Assembly (NCBI RefSeq): GCF_013248975.1
Contig: NZ_JABRWH010000001.1
Coordinates: forward strand, 3,926,001 to 3,990,000
From: Neobacillus endophyticus
Lineage (GTDB): Bacteria; Bacillota; Bacilli; Bacillales; Cytobacillaceae
Direction of reading: 5' to 3'
Length of the DNA: 64,000 nucleotides
In this document: positions 45,595 to 53,431 of the stretch, one piece after another
How the letters are laid out: every line of letters starts with the position of its first letter
How positions within the stretch are numbered: the first letter of the stretch is position 1
Made by a program: the position numbers and the translations under genes
The notes under the pieces: model-generated
What the model was told of the DNA's origin: nothing
The model's input: the letters and a program-made list of their open reading frames with translations, nothing else
The model's database searches: none

Positions 45595-45897
45595 ATGTCA
45601 AATTTTAAATGGTCTGGATCAGCATGGAACAATAAGAAAGACTACTATACTGGACAAGCACCAATGGGACCTACTGCAGCTACACCTTCGGCTCCATCAG
45701 CAATGGCTCCATCAGCAATGGCCCCATCAGCAGCTGCTCCATCACCTGCGGGTCCGTCAGCTGCAAATATGACAAATAGCAATTACAATGTTTGCAACTG
45801 CGGGGATCCTGCAAGTGACCGTGATCGTGGCCGCGACCGCGACAGAGGGAGCAGACGTCGTCGCTCAGGAGAACGTCGTTCAGGACGCCGTTCCTAA
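45595..45897 (+). CDS. CNCGDP-motif protein with Arg/Ser tail (copy 2)
   Basis: A 100-residue near-copy of the previous family member. The first 38 residues differ at two positions or fewer, the Ala/Pro/Ser repeats and the Asp-Arg run are shorter, and the tail reads RGSRRRRSGERRSGRRS. The block ANMTNSNYNVCNCGDPASDRD is unchanged. Differences are concentrated in the repeats, as expected from slippage after duplication. It has the same ribosome binding site and terminator architecture. Confidence 0.8.
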   Translation: MSNFKWSGSAWNNKKDYYTGQAPMGPTAATPSAPSAMAPSAMAPSAAAPSPAGPSAANMTNSNYNVCNCGDPASDRDRGRDRDRGSRRRRSGERRSGRRS

Positions 45898-45948
45898 CAT
45901 TTTGGGATTTCAATTCTAAAGATGATAGTTGGATTTTACTTTCACTCC

Positions 45949-45987
45949 AAAGAAGGAATGTGCAACATCGTGACATTCCTTCTTTGT
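45949..45987 (+). terminator. Terminator after CNCGDP copy 2
   Basis: Same hairpin as after copy 1, AAAGAAGGAATGT/ACATTCCTTCTTT. Confidence 0.85.
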
Positions 45988-46064
45988 TTACTGGCGCTTA
46001 TTTGTTATCGATATCGAAGAAAGCTAATGATGGCATTGGTCAAAAAATATAAATTGTATGGATT

Positions 46065-46140
46065 GCTTACAAAACTTTCCCTTATCAAAGAGATAGATTT
46101 TGGCTAATAAGAATATTTCTAGTTGAAAGGAAGTGATTTT
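46065..46140 (+). promoter_or_regulatory. Shared upstream element, Trp/Tyr gene 1
   Basis: It contains ACTTTCCCTTATCAAAGA and, just before the start, ATATTTCTAGTTGAAAGGA. The same blocks precede the other two Trp/Tyr-rich genes, so it probably carries a common promoter. Confidence 0.5.
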
Positions 46141-46344
46141 TTGAACGGTTTTACTAGAGGAAACGATGGACGTTTATACTATTACGTTAATGGGCAACCT
46201 TGGAGGGGAAGGCTGGATCTAACCTATCAAACTGGTTATTGGTGGTACTTCGACAATAGTACTGGAGCTTGGACAGGATGGATATGGAGTGGAACCTATG
46301 GCTGGTATTATTGGAATGGTAGTCAATGGATTCATTATGGATAA
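46141..46344 (+). CDS. Small Trp/Tyr-rich protein 1
   Basis: A 67-residue protein starting at TTG seven bases after AAAGGAAG. More than a quarter of its residues are Trp, Tyr or Phe. It consists of aromatic repeats: GRLYYYVNGQPWRG, YWWYFDNSTGAWTGWIW and YGWYYWNGSQW. These are the same type as in the tail of the M23-type peptidase 1.8 kb upstream and resemble choline- or wall-binding modules. There is no signal peptide. It may bind a glycan in the spore envelope (inference). Confidence 0.7.
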   Translation: MNGFTRGNDGRLYYYVNGQPWRGRLDLTYQTGYWWYFDNSTGAWTGWIWSGTYGWYYWNGSQWIHYG

Positions 46345-46496
46345 AAAATTTATTACCAATGGGTTGGAGATCATTGGGTAACGTTCTTCTATAAACATCA
46401 CAAGTATTTGAAAAGTAAATATAAATAAATGCATGGACAAAGATTTCAATCAATGTGCGAAGATAAAGAATGCAGAAAAAGGGCAAACATTTGATC
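46345..46496. other. Intergenic, nothing recognised
   Basis: Short AT-rich stretch between the first Trp/Tyr gene and the IS3 remnant. Confidence 0.4.
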
Positions 46497-46851
46497 TGAA
46501 CCCCAAATTTAGACACGGGAAATAAGACCGCTGCTGGGCATGAGTTTGGTATTGAACTGGACTCATGCTTTTTAATTTTGCTTTAATTAGCATGTGATTA
46601 TAATAGTGAACATAAATCTCTAATTCTTGTTTTAAAATGCTTCATACTCTCAAATTCTTTAAGGTTATGAAATTTAGACTTTAATAAGCCTAAGAAATTC
46701 TCCATTACTGCGATATCTAAGCAATTTTCCATACGAGACATAATCTATTTAAGTGAGTTTTTACAGCCTGAATTTTAAATTCAGATGTGTATTTAATTTA
46801 AAAAAGCACCTCCCAATTTAAGACAGTGTCTAAATTGGGAGGTGCAGTTCA
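46497..46851 (-). mobile_element. Decayed IS3-family (IS150-like) element
   Basis: On the minus strand, MSRMENCLDIAVMENFLGLL and LKEFESMKHFK match the C-terminal DDE region of IS3-type OrfB. A frameshift follows, and the other frame continues HYYNHMLIKAKLKSMSPVQY and QTHAQQ. The unit is bounded by related inverted ends, CCCCAAATTTAGACA on the left and the complement of ACCTCCCAATTTA on the right. Most of the transposase is deleted, so it is inactive. A perfect 15-bp palindrome sits at the right end. Confidence 0.8.
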
Positions 46852-47061
46852 ATTTGCACTCTTCTTTTATTGACTAGACTCATCCCCCTGAATGTTATAC
46901 ATACCCCACCTACCCCGTGATACAAAGGAAGATAAAAAGCAAAAATAAAAGTTTGCTTTTAAATAAGCGTAATTGGTGGGCTTGCTAACTTATATCGGGT
47001 TGAGAGGTTTATACATCTTGAAATCAAAGTCATCCTACGATAGAAGAGGTAAATTCTAATT
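46852..47061. other. Intergenic region
   Basis: No gene recognised. An inverted repeat CGATAGAA/TTCTATCG overlaps the end of the minus-strand CNCGDP gene and may act as its terminator. Confidence 0.4.
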
Positions 47062-47289
47062 CTATCGTCCTGAGCGACGTCCCCCTGAGCGACGACGTCT
47101 GCTGCCTCTGTCACGGTCGCTGTTAGGATCTCCGCAGTTACAAACATTGTAATTGCTATTTGTCATATTTGCACCCGAAGGAGATACAGATGGAGGTGTT
47201 GAAGGTCCCATTGCTGGTTGACAGCCGGAATCGCCTGAACTACCTTGATTCCATACTGCATCAGACCAACTAAAATTATTATTAGCCAA
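47062..47289 (-). CDS. CNCGDP-motif protein with Arg/Ser tail (copy 3, short)
   Basis: A 75-residue third member of the family, on the opposite strand. It has the aromatic start NNNFSWSDAVWNQG, a short Pro/Ser segment (GPSTPPSVSPSG), the invariant ANMTNSNYNVCNCGDPNSDRD and the tail RGSRRRRSGGRRSGR. The Asp-Arg run is minimal. Conservation of the ANMTNSNYNVCNCGDP block, while the flanks vary, marks it as the functional core. It starts with TTG after AGGTGAAC. Confidence 0.75.
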   Translation of the reverse strand: MANNNFSWSDAVWNQGSSGDSGCQPAMGPSTPPSVSPSGANMTNSNYNVCNCGDPNSDRDRGSRRRRSGGRRSGR

Positions 47290-47494
47290 TATTGTTCACC
47301 TACTTTGTTAAAAAACTCAGTCTTTAAAGAAAGACTTGTTATTCACTTATAATTATTCAGACGGGGAAGAAATGGCTTGTACAAATGACTTGATTATAAA
47401 TGATTTATTTTGCATATTATTCAAATTTATTAATCATTTAATTCGTTCTTCATATTGCCGCAATAATGGCTTCACGATATAAAATGTACTCATT

Positions 47495-47582
47495 GTTTCC
47501 ACAACTTGTCCCTTTCAAAATGAATCTTTTAGCATTTACTATATTATGAGTATATTTCTAGTTGAAAGGAAGTGTTAATTGT
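47495..47582 (+). promoter_or_regulatory. Shared upstream element, Trp/Tyr gene 2
   Basis: ACTTGTCCCTTTCAAAATGA, CTTTTAGCATTTACTATATTA and TATATTTCTAGTTGAAAGGA occur in the same order and spacing as before gene 3. Confidence 0.6.
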
Positions 47583-47732
47583 ATGTGGTCCTACTACAAT
47601 GGATATTATTACTATTACGAAAACGGCACTTGGACAGGCTTGGCATGGAGCGATGGAACCTATTATTTATACGATGGTACCTTCTGGTACTATTGGGTAC
47701 CTGCTTATCAAATATGGAATTTAATTGGATGA
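47583..47732 (+). CDS. Small Trp/Tyr-rich protein 2
   Basis: A 49-residue protein beginning MWSYYNGYYYYYENGTWTG and ending VPAYQIWNLIG. About 40 percent of residues are aromatic. It is a compact version of the repeat found in protein 1 and is clearly paralogous to protein 3. The ATG is preceded by GAAAGGAAGTG. A different frame over the same DNA is longer but has no family match and is rejected. Function unknown. Confidence 0.7.
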   Translation: MWSYYNGYYYYYENGTWTGLAWSDGTYYLYDGTFWYYWVPAYQIWNLIG

Positions 47733-47791
47733 GAGATTGGAAGATTAGTAACTATAGTTATGAATAAAAAAATTCAAAGGAGTGAGTAAGA

Positions 47792-47929
47792 TTGAGTAGA
47801 CGCGATAAACAACCTTCTGCTCAGAAAGCGAAACGGCTATTAGAACAGTTAGGGAAACTATCGAATAACCAGCAGCCACAGCAGATGCAACTGAAACAGC
47901 CACCCAAAAAGAATAATTCATCAAAATAG
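47792..47929 (+). CDS. Small basic Gln/Pro-rich protein
   Basis: A 45-residue protein: basic head SRRDKQPSAQKAKRLLEQLG, then a Gln/Pro run (NNQQPQQMQLKQPPKKN). It starts with TTG, with AAAGGAG nine bases before it. It lies 59 bases after Trp/Tyr gene 2 and may be co-transcribed. It resembles small basic spore peptides in composition, but I cannot name it. Confidence 0.55.
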   Translation: MSRRDKQPSAQKAKRLLEQLGKLSNNQQPQQMQLKQPPKKNNSSK

Positions 47930-48218
47930 CGAGCGGACGATGATGCCTCTCTTTAACTTTTAAAGAATATCAATAGGCAGCTGAAACCCTATTAGTTGGT
48001 TCTGTCAGCCCGATGGGGCAGGAAGGACATCGAAATCAACAGTGAATGGTTGACGGTCGGCGATAGAATTGACGAAAACAAAGAAAAAAGTGAACCCCAA
48101 AAAAGAATGTGCCGTTGTTGCACATTCTTTTTTGTTTAAAAATCGATAGCACAAGCAAACAAAAAATAGAGGGGAAGATAGCTTTGTACTAGGAAAAAAT
48201 GTACTGGTTACTTATATA
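47930..48218 (+). other. Intergenic stretch with terminator
   Basis: Non-coding apart from the hairpin listed separately. A GC-richer patch around 48005-48070 has no recognisable gene. Confidence 0.4.
48099..48134 (+). terminator. Terminator after the small basic gene
   Basis: Perfect stem AAAAAAGAATGTGC/GCACATTCTTTTTT with a 7-base loop. Confidence 0.85.
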
Positions 48219-48296
48219 ACTTGTCCCTATCAAAATGAAATCTTTTAGCATTTACTATATTACGAAGTATATTTCTATTTGAAAGGAGGTGATTTT
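48211..48296 (+). promoter_or_regulatory. Shared upstream element, Trp/Tyr gene 3
   Basis: ACTTGTCCCTATCAAAATGA, CTTTTAGCATTTACTATATTA and GTATATTTCTATTTGAAAGG, nearly identical to the region before gene 2. Confidence 0.6.
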
Positions 48297-48458
48297 ATGT
48301 GGTCCTACCTCAATGGAGTTTACTACTATTATGAGAACGGAGTTTGGACTGGGCTTGCATGGAATGGACAATTTTGGTACTATGATGCATCTACAAATAC
48401 TTGGTATTACTGGAACGATTATTATCAAGTATGGGTCCGCCAAGGGGCATTTATTTAA
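48297..48458 (+). CDS. Small Trp/Tyr-rich protein 3
   Basis: A 53-residue protein beginning MWSYLNGVYYYYENGVWTG and ending in NDYYQVWVRQGAFI. It shares the frame MWSYxNGxYYYYENGxWTGLAW with protein 2 and continues with FWYYDASTNTWYYWN, the same unit as in protein 1 and the M23-type peptidase. The ATG follows GAAAGGAGGTGATTTT, a strong ribosome binding site. No signal peptide. Function unknown. Confidence 0.75.
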   Translation: MWSYLNGVYYYYENGVWTGLAWNGQFWYYDASTNTWYYWNDYYQVWVRQGAFI

Positions 48459-48693
48459 ACGAAAAGGGAATCTATCAGTTAAACCTGTAATACTCTATTA
48501 AATTTGCCAAGTATATGTCAATCCCCCAAAGTCTTAGGATCATCCGTTGCATGCATCGGATCCTGCCATTAGACATCTCCATTAGAAAGCTTAAGTACAC
48601 TTGTACGAGCATGGCACGGTTTATTTGTGAGTTCCTTTATAATCGGGGTAATATCACATGTCCATTAAGCTAAGGCATATCATTACCCTAAAA

Positions 48694-48747
48694 CAAAAAA
48701 ACGCTATTCTTTCTATCAAAGATCAAGGAAAGGATGGCGTTTTTTGT
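48694..48747 (+). terminator. Imperfect terminator hairpin
   Basis: AAAAAACGC/GCGTTTTTT with inner CTTTC/GGAAAG pairing, followed by T-rich sequence. Confidence 0.6.
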
Positions 48748-48894
48748 TTGTGCTATAGTTTAAAGATTGTCCTTTTTCTAGGAATCGCAGTTATATTTGG
48801 CCCCACAAGCTTTACAACACCTGAACCTGACGAAGTTTTTCTTCTTGAGGAAATGACTAAAGGGGGAGGGAATTTAAAAAGGCTTAAAAGATAG
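48748..48894 (+). CDS. Possible small membrane or secreted peptide
   Basis: A TTG frame of 48 codons: a hydrophobic segment (LKIVLFLGIAVIFGPTSF) followed by a charged end (PEPDEVFLLEEMTKGGGN). The pattern resembles small secreted peptides. The ribosome binding site would lie inside the hairpin just upstream, so translation is doubtful. I know no homologue. Confidence 0.3.
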   Translation: MCYSLKIVLFLGIAVIFGPTSFTTPEPDEVFLLEEMTKGGGNLKRLKR

Positions 48895-48969
48895 TTGCAA
48901 TTAATCGCTCTAAATATTAACTTAAAGTCAAATTCTTTTTCCGTAAGGTCTTCAATATCGATGATGTAA

Positions 48970-49008
48970 TAAAAAATGACAGGTATGAATAACACCTGCC
49001 ATTTTTTA
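48970..49008. terminator. Bidirectional terminator
   Basis: Stem AAAAAATGACAGGT/ACCTGCCATTTTTT, downstream of the minus-strand HAD gene. Confidence 0.8.
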
Positions 49009-49117
49009 TTACAAAGTGCAGTAAAACTTGGCTGATGATAATAGCTGCAATCAACAGAATAGTAAATCAACAATAAACTTTATTAAAACCTATTTTAAAA
49101 AAGGTATGATTCAAAAT

Positions 49118-49915
49118 CTAAATAGCAAATGAATCATATGATTTAAGAAGGTAGCGTTCTATACATTTAGCTAATCCATCATTTTCGTGGTGCCCTGTAA
49201 CAAAATCAGCTGCAGTTTTAACTTTTTGGCTTGCATTACCCATTGCTACACCAATACCAACATGACGAAGCATCTCTATATCATTAGGACCGTCTCCAAC
49301 CGCTGCGGCTTCATTTGGACTTATTCGAAATTCGTTAAGTAAGTTTTTTATAGCAGACCATTTGGAAACATTAGGAGCAATGATCTCAAACCCGTCATTC
49401 CAATCGATGACTTCACCTTCTTTTTTAAACAAAGAGGATAATTCCGGTATTGGTGCACCAGTTCGAACACTATATTTAAGAACGTCCTGATAATTTGCCT
49501 GTCTTAAATCGCCAATATACCTTGGCGGAGTTTGCCCAACTTTTGTCCAATAATCGATTTCTTCATTTGTTTCCTTACAATAAAGTCCATTTGCTGTATG
49601 GATCAAAACATTACATGGACTTTCAGCAGTTAGATGGTGAAATCGTTCTTCGTTCAATTGGATGGTTTTCATTTGCAAAATGTTTCCAGACACTGAATCG
49701 TGAATGGCAGCACCATTCAAACAGATCATCGGAGTTTGTAATCCAATTTCTTTATGGTAGGGAGCGGTTACTTCATAGTGTCGACCTGTGGCAAGAAAAA
49801 CCTTAACTCCCCGTTGAATGAGTTGATTAATAGCTTCGATATTTCGACTGGAAATATCGTTTGAGGCTTTAAGTAGTGTACCATCCATATCAATAAATAT
49901 TGCACGCACATTCAT
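49118..49915 (-). CDS. Cof-type HAD family phosphatase
   Basis: A 265-residue HAD-superfamily phosphatase of the Cof subfamily. Motif I is FIDMDGTLL near residue 8, motif II is ATGRH near 42, the lysine region is SKWSAIKNLL, and motif IV is VGDGPNDIEMLRHVG near 209, followed by GVAMGNASQKVKTAADFVT. Such enzymes dephosphorylate sugar phosphates, FMN or pyridoxal phosphate; specificity is not deducible. The start follows GGAGGCAG. Confidence 0.9.
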   Translation of the reverse strand: MNVRAIFIDMDGTLLKASNDISSRNIEAINQLIQRGVKVFLATGRHYEVTAPYHKEIGLQTPMICLNGAAIHDSVSGNILQMKTIQLNEERFHHLTAESPCNVLIHTANGLYCKETNEEIDYWTKVGQTPPRYIGDLRQANYQDVLKYSVRTGAPIPELSSLFKKEGEVIDWNDGFEIIAPNVSKWSAIKNLLNEFRISPNEAAAVGDGPNDIEMLRHVGIGVAMGNASQKVKTAADFVTGHHENDGLAKCIERYLLKSYDSFAI

Positions 49916-50253
49916 TTTACTGCCTCCTCACTTGTAGCTGTACCAATCATATCATTTGAATATTAAATCCAAGTAAACAAAATGTATAGATTCATTAAAG
50001 ATTATCTTGAATCAGAAACACGTGCCTATTTTCTCATGATTAGAAAGATGAAAATAAGGAATGTGGGAGTTGTTAAAATATTTAAAAGTTCGGTATGGAA
50101 ATGATCCAATAGGAACAAAATGCCGAATACAAAAATTAAACGCGTGTTTCCTTTTCTGGAGAGGTGCTGGCAGTATTGAATCCCATTTTCAAAAATTTCT
50201 AAAATGAATGATTTTTTGTTTGCGAAACAAATGGAAATAAGTTACAATCGTTT
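49916..50253. other. Intergenic region with a coding-like but startless frame
   Basis: On the minus strand about 65 open codons end at 50026, with hydrophobic stretches (LIFVFGILFLLDHF and FLIFIFLIM) and no start codon. It may be a decayed membrane-protein gene. Otherwise nothing is recognised. Confidence 0.3.
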
Positions 50254-50274
50254 TTAGTTAGATAATCTAATTAA
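50254..50274. promoter_or_regulatory. MarR operator candidate 1
   Basis: A 21-bp near-perfect palindrome with half-sites TTAGTTAGAT and ATCTAATTAA around one central A, directly before the marR start. It closely resembles the second palindrome in front of the transporter. Confidence 0.6.
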
Positions 50275-50289
50275 ATGAAAGGTGATGGC

Positions 50290-50844
50290 ATGTCAAAAAA
50301 AATATCAAATGAGGCCAATTCGTATCAACAGTTACCCAAACTAGGAATTGCTCCATATTTAGAACTAATGGACAAAACAGCAGCAAAAGAAGTGGATCGT
50401 AAAGCAGCTTACATGGGATTGCTAATGTTATGGCTGAGTGACAATGTCCTGGATGTTGTAGACATGAACTTATCTGAGTTTAATATTACCGAGAGCAAAC
50501 TGGATTTGTTGTTGCTGCTTTTGCTGCATACAGAAAGAAAGCAAATTACCCCATCTGCTATTGCTGACAGGCTTGGCATTAGGCGTGCTTCCGCGACAGC
50601 TATGTTGGATTGGCTGGAAAAAAGAAAGTGGATTGTACGACAAAAAAACAGCAAAGATGGCCGTATGATCCATGTCAGTCTATCACATGAAGGGGAGGCA
50701 TTGGTTGACAATTTACTCCCAACTTTTTGGGGGACTTGTGCCTCGCTTTTAAATGACTTGGATATGGAGGAACAAAAAGTATTTGAAAAAATCTTGATTA
50801 AATTGAATGAGAGTATCGAGAATCGGTTAGGGGTGGGAAGATAA
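50290..50844 (+). CDS. MarR family transcriptional regulator
   Basis: A 184-residue protein with a winged-helix domain in residues 65-150: KQITPSAIADRLGIRRASATAMLDWL is the recognition region, and RQKNSKDGRMIHVSLSHEGEAL is the wing and following helix with the conserved Asp-Gly-Arg. The N-terminal 60 residues are longer than usual. The start after GGTGATGGC is preferred over an ATG five codons upstream. It is followed by an MFS transporter and flanked by matching palindromes, so it probably represses both itself and the transporter. Confidence 0.88.
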   Translation: MSKKISNEANSYQQLPKLGIAPYLELMDKTAAKEVDRKAAYMGLLMLWLSDNVLDVVDMNLSEFNITESKLDLLLLLLLHTERKQITPSAIADRLGIRRASATAMLDWLEKRKWIVRQKNSKDGRMIHVSLSHEGEALVDNLLPTFWGTCASLLNDLDMEEQKVFEKILIKLNESIENRLGVGR

Positions 50845-50859
50845 AATTTTTTTGAACAA

Positions 50860-50880
50860 GTAATTAGATTGTCTAATTAC
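50860..50880. promoter_or_regulatory. MarR operator candidate 2
   Basis: A 21-bp palindrome with half-sites GTAATTAGAT and GTCTAATTAC, between marR and the transporter. It shares TAATTAGAT with candidate 1. Confidence 0.6.
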
Positions 50881-50939
50881 AATTGTTTATCTTTGTTAAT
50901 TTTTATTGTTCTATAAAAATTCATAGAAAGAGGTGTCTT

Positions 50940-52184
50940 ATGACTTCAACTCTTAAAGAAAAAAACTACTCATTGATGACAGCTATTTTATGTTGGTCTG
51001 GTATGGTAGTCATGTCTAGTTTGTATGTAACTATTCCGTTGATCCCCTTGTTTGCCAACCACTTTAGCATTTCACCTATACAAGCATCTGCAGCGGGAAG
51101 TATTTTTTCATTAGGTTTTGCAATTGGTTGTCTGATTTACGGAGCACTATCTGACAAATACGGCCGGAAACAAATCATTTTTATCGGGATAGGAGTATTG
51201 GCAGTCATTTCTTTAGTTCTTGGGATGGTTGAAAGTTTCACTTGGATGATTGTCCTAAGGGGAATACAAGGATTTGCAGCGGCCTCTTTTTCTCCCGTTG
51301 CACTTGCCTATGCAGTAGAAATGGTCCCTCCTGAAAAAAGAGTTATGACGCTCGGGTTTATTAGTACGGGATTTTTGGTTGCCGGAATCGTTGGGCAGGT
51401 TGTCAGTGCCTTTATGAGTGTACACTACGGCTGGAACACTGTATTTTTCCTTTTAGCTGGTGTATATACCTTAACCGCATTTTTGATCCTTCGATTTTTG
51501 CCAAAGGGAAAACCTTCACAGACACCATCTTCGATCGGGGAACCATTTAAGCAAATTGGCGTGGTATTTTCGCAAAAAAACCTTGTGCTATGCTATATTG
51601 TGGCATTGGTCTTGCTCATGTCTTTTGTCAGTATGTACACGGTATTGGGCAATTACTTGATCGGGTCACATTTTGGCCTAAATAAGGAACAAATTCTTTA
51701 TGTTCGTTCTATTGGTGTATTAGGAATACTGCTTTCTCCTTTATCAGGAAGAATCTCTAAACAATTTGGTGTTAGAGCGGTTCTGCGCGGGGGATTGCTT
51801 ATGGCGATAGTAGGGCTTGCTTCCATGGGGATGATTTCAAACTTGGCCTTGCTAATTTTTATGAGTTTGATTTTTGTAACAGGTATTGCGATTTCTGTAC
51901 CTGCACTTGTCACTCTTGTAGGACAAATAGGAGGCAAGACACGCGGAATTGCGGTTTCGATGTATACATTTGTTCTGTTTGCAGGAACAAGTTTAGCGCC
52001 TATTATTTCAATTCGATTTATGAAAATGGGCAGCTACATGTTAACTTTTGTTTTGCTGGCTCTGGTCCTAAGTGTGGGCTTATTTGCTGCGGTGCTTATT
52101 CGTAGTGAATGGTCTGATAAATATGGAAACGAAGAAAAGGGCGAAAAAACATCACAAATGATTCGGGGAAATTCTCAATGGTAA
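50940..52184 (+). CDS. MFS multidrug-type transporter
   Basis: A 414-residue major-facilitator protein with twelve helices. The loop 2-3 signature is GALSDKYGRKQIIFIG near residue 72. Motif C-like glycines appear in the fifth helix (GFISTGFLVAGIVGQ), as in drug/H+ antiporters. The regulator directly upstream and the operator pair suggest an inducible efflux pump. The ATG follows AAAGAGGTGTCTT. The substrate is unknown. Confidence 0.88.
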   Translation: MTSTLKEKNYSLMTAILCWSGMVVMSSLYVTIPLIPLFANHFSISPIQASAAGSIFSLGFAIGCLIYGALSDKYGRKQIIFIGIGVLAVISLVLGMVESFTWMIVLRGIQGFAAASFSPVALAYAVEMVPPEKRVMTLGFISTGFLVAGIVGQVVSAFMSVHYGWNTVFFLLAGVYTLTAFLILRFLPKGKPSQTPSSIGEPFKQIGVVFSQKNLVLCYIVALVLLMSFVSMYTVLGNYLIGSHFGLNKEQILYVRSIGVLGILLSPLSGRISKQFGVRAVLRGGLLMAIVGLASMGMISNLALLIFMSLIFVTGIAISVPALVTLVGQIGGKTRGIAVSMYTFVLFAGTSLAPIISIRFMKMGSYMLTFVLLALVLSVGLFAAVLIRSEWSDKYGNEEKGEKTSQMIRGNSQW

Positions 52185-52274
52185 AAGGCCCAAGACAATG
52201 GTTGAAAAATATCGTAGAATGACTAGTTAGAAAGAAATGCATTGAATGACCAACGTTATTGTTATCCCAACAAT

Positions 52275-52313
52275 AAAAAAGTACATCACTAATTATTGGA
52301 TGTACCTTTTTAT
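52275..52313. terminator. Terminator between transporter and corA
   Basis: Stem AAAAAGTACATC/GATGTACCTTTTT with an 11-base loop. Confidence 0.8.
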
Positions 52314-52379
52314 TGTATTTCACAAAAAATGAAGAGTTCTTTATCATGGATAATCATATTATTATCGATAAGTAGGTGA

Positions 52380-53309
52380 TCAAATCCATTTCTTTTTCTT
52401 AAAATAAACCACCATAACTAAAGTTACGACAATTAATAAAATCCATACATATAAATATCCAAAATTCCAATTATACTCAGGAATTCCCTTAATGTTCATT
52501 CCGTATAAGCCTACGATAAATGACAAAGGTAAAAAAATGGTACTCCAAATGGTCAAAATTTTCATGATTTCATTCATCCGATCGCCCTTCATGGATATTT
52601 GCATATCGAGTAGACCAGTTAATGAATCACGAAACATATCAATCGAATCGATTACTCTTGAAATATGATCAAATAAATCAACGAAATAAACATCTGCTTC
52701 TTCAATGGTATAAGGGAATTTTTGGTGACTAATGGCACCTAAAACCGTCCGTTCATCAACAAATATTTTTCTTAGAACATGAGTCGATCTTTTCAGTTTA
52801 AAAACATCATGGGCAATGGAAGAGTAAGGGTTTTTATGAATTGCTTCTTCCCATTCTTCGATCTTATCCTCCAAATGGTCTATAACGAGCATATATTCAT
52901 CCACACAATGATCCATTATATAATATAAAATTTTGGCAGGATACTCCATTTTTCCCTCGATTTGTTTAAATTGCTCGTACAGCTGATCTAAAACCGGTAT
53001 ATCTTGTTTATAGATGGATACAACATAATTTGGACCTATAACCAATGCAATTTCTACTGGCGTATGCTCTTGATCAATCGCAAAAAAACTTATAAAGATA
53101 TGATCTTTATAAATGTCCATTTTGGGGCGTTGATTCAGCTTGATACAATCTTCTACAACAAGAGGATGGCAATTTAGTAAATCCGAAAGAACATGTTTGA
53201 CCTCTGTTTGTTCAGGGTTGCGAAGACGAATCCATGCCACCTCCTGATCAGTCGGCTTTCGAATTTTCTCCGCAGTTGTTTTTTTCAAAGTAGGGTTAAA
53301 AACTAGCAT
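52380..53309 (-). CDS. CorA family magnesium transporter
   Basis: A 309-residue CorA-type channel for Mg2+ or Co2+. A long acidic and helical cytosolic domain (residues 1-240) is followed by two C-terminal helices. The signature YGMN is present near residue 270 (GLYGMNIKGIPEYN), and the C-terminus is the basic KKKKW. The family forms pentamers gated by Mg2+ on the cytosolic domain. The ATG follows GAGAGGAGTTCCATA. It is transcribed alone and convergent with the MFS gene. Confidence 0.92.
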   Translation of the reverse strand: MLVFNPTLKKTTAEKIRKPTDQEVAWIRLRNPEQTEVKHVLSDLLNCHPLVVEDCIKLNQRPKMDIYKDHIFISFFAIDQEHTPVEIALVIGPNYVVSIYKQDIPVLDQLYEQFKQIEGKMEYPAKILYYIMDHCVDEYMLVIDHLEDKIEEWEEAIHKNPYSSIAHDVFKLKRSTHVLRKIFVDERTVLGAISHQKFPYTIEEADVYFVDLFDHISRVIDSIDMFRDSLTGLLDMQISMKGDRMNEIMKILTIWSTIFLPLSFIVGLYGMNIKGIPEYNWNFGYLYVWILLIVVTLVMVVYFKKKKWI

Positions 53310-53431
53310 TATGGAACTCCTCTCAAAAAGTCACTATCCATATTATACGGAACTTTTGAAAAAAGAAATAATGCTTTACTCTGAAAGCTCTTTAGATGTA
53401 TCTTGTTTGTTTCGGACGATCTTATCCATTT

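Larger units (their letters stand above)
44340..46110 (+). repeat. Tandem duplication of about 0.9 kb, two diverged copies
   Basis: Copy 1 runs about 44340-45250 and copy 2 about 45255-46110. Both have the same order: leader sequence with CCTCGATTC, TTTATAAATTTA and ATAACAAGGCTGTTAAATA, then the CNCGDP gene, then the hairpin AAAGAAGGAATGT, then a GCTTATTTGTTATCGATATC block. The copies differ by scattered substitutions and small indels, mainly inside the gene's repeats. Confidence 0.85.
48459..49117. other. Mostly non-coding region
   Basis: Holds two terminator hairpins and one doubtful small frame, listed separately. The reverse-strand frame through this region covers both hairpins and is not convincing. 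Confidence 0.5.

Noticed and set aside
47579..47767. 62-codon frame over Trp/Tyr gene 2
   Set aside because: Shifted frame; the 49-codon frame has the ribosome binding site and a clear paralogue.
48753..49073. 106-codon minus-strand frame
   Set aside because: Runs through a bidirectional terminator and lacks a ribosome binding site.
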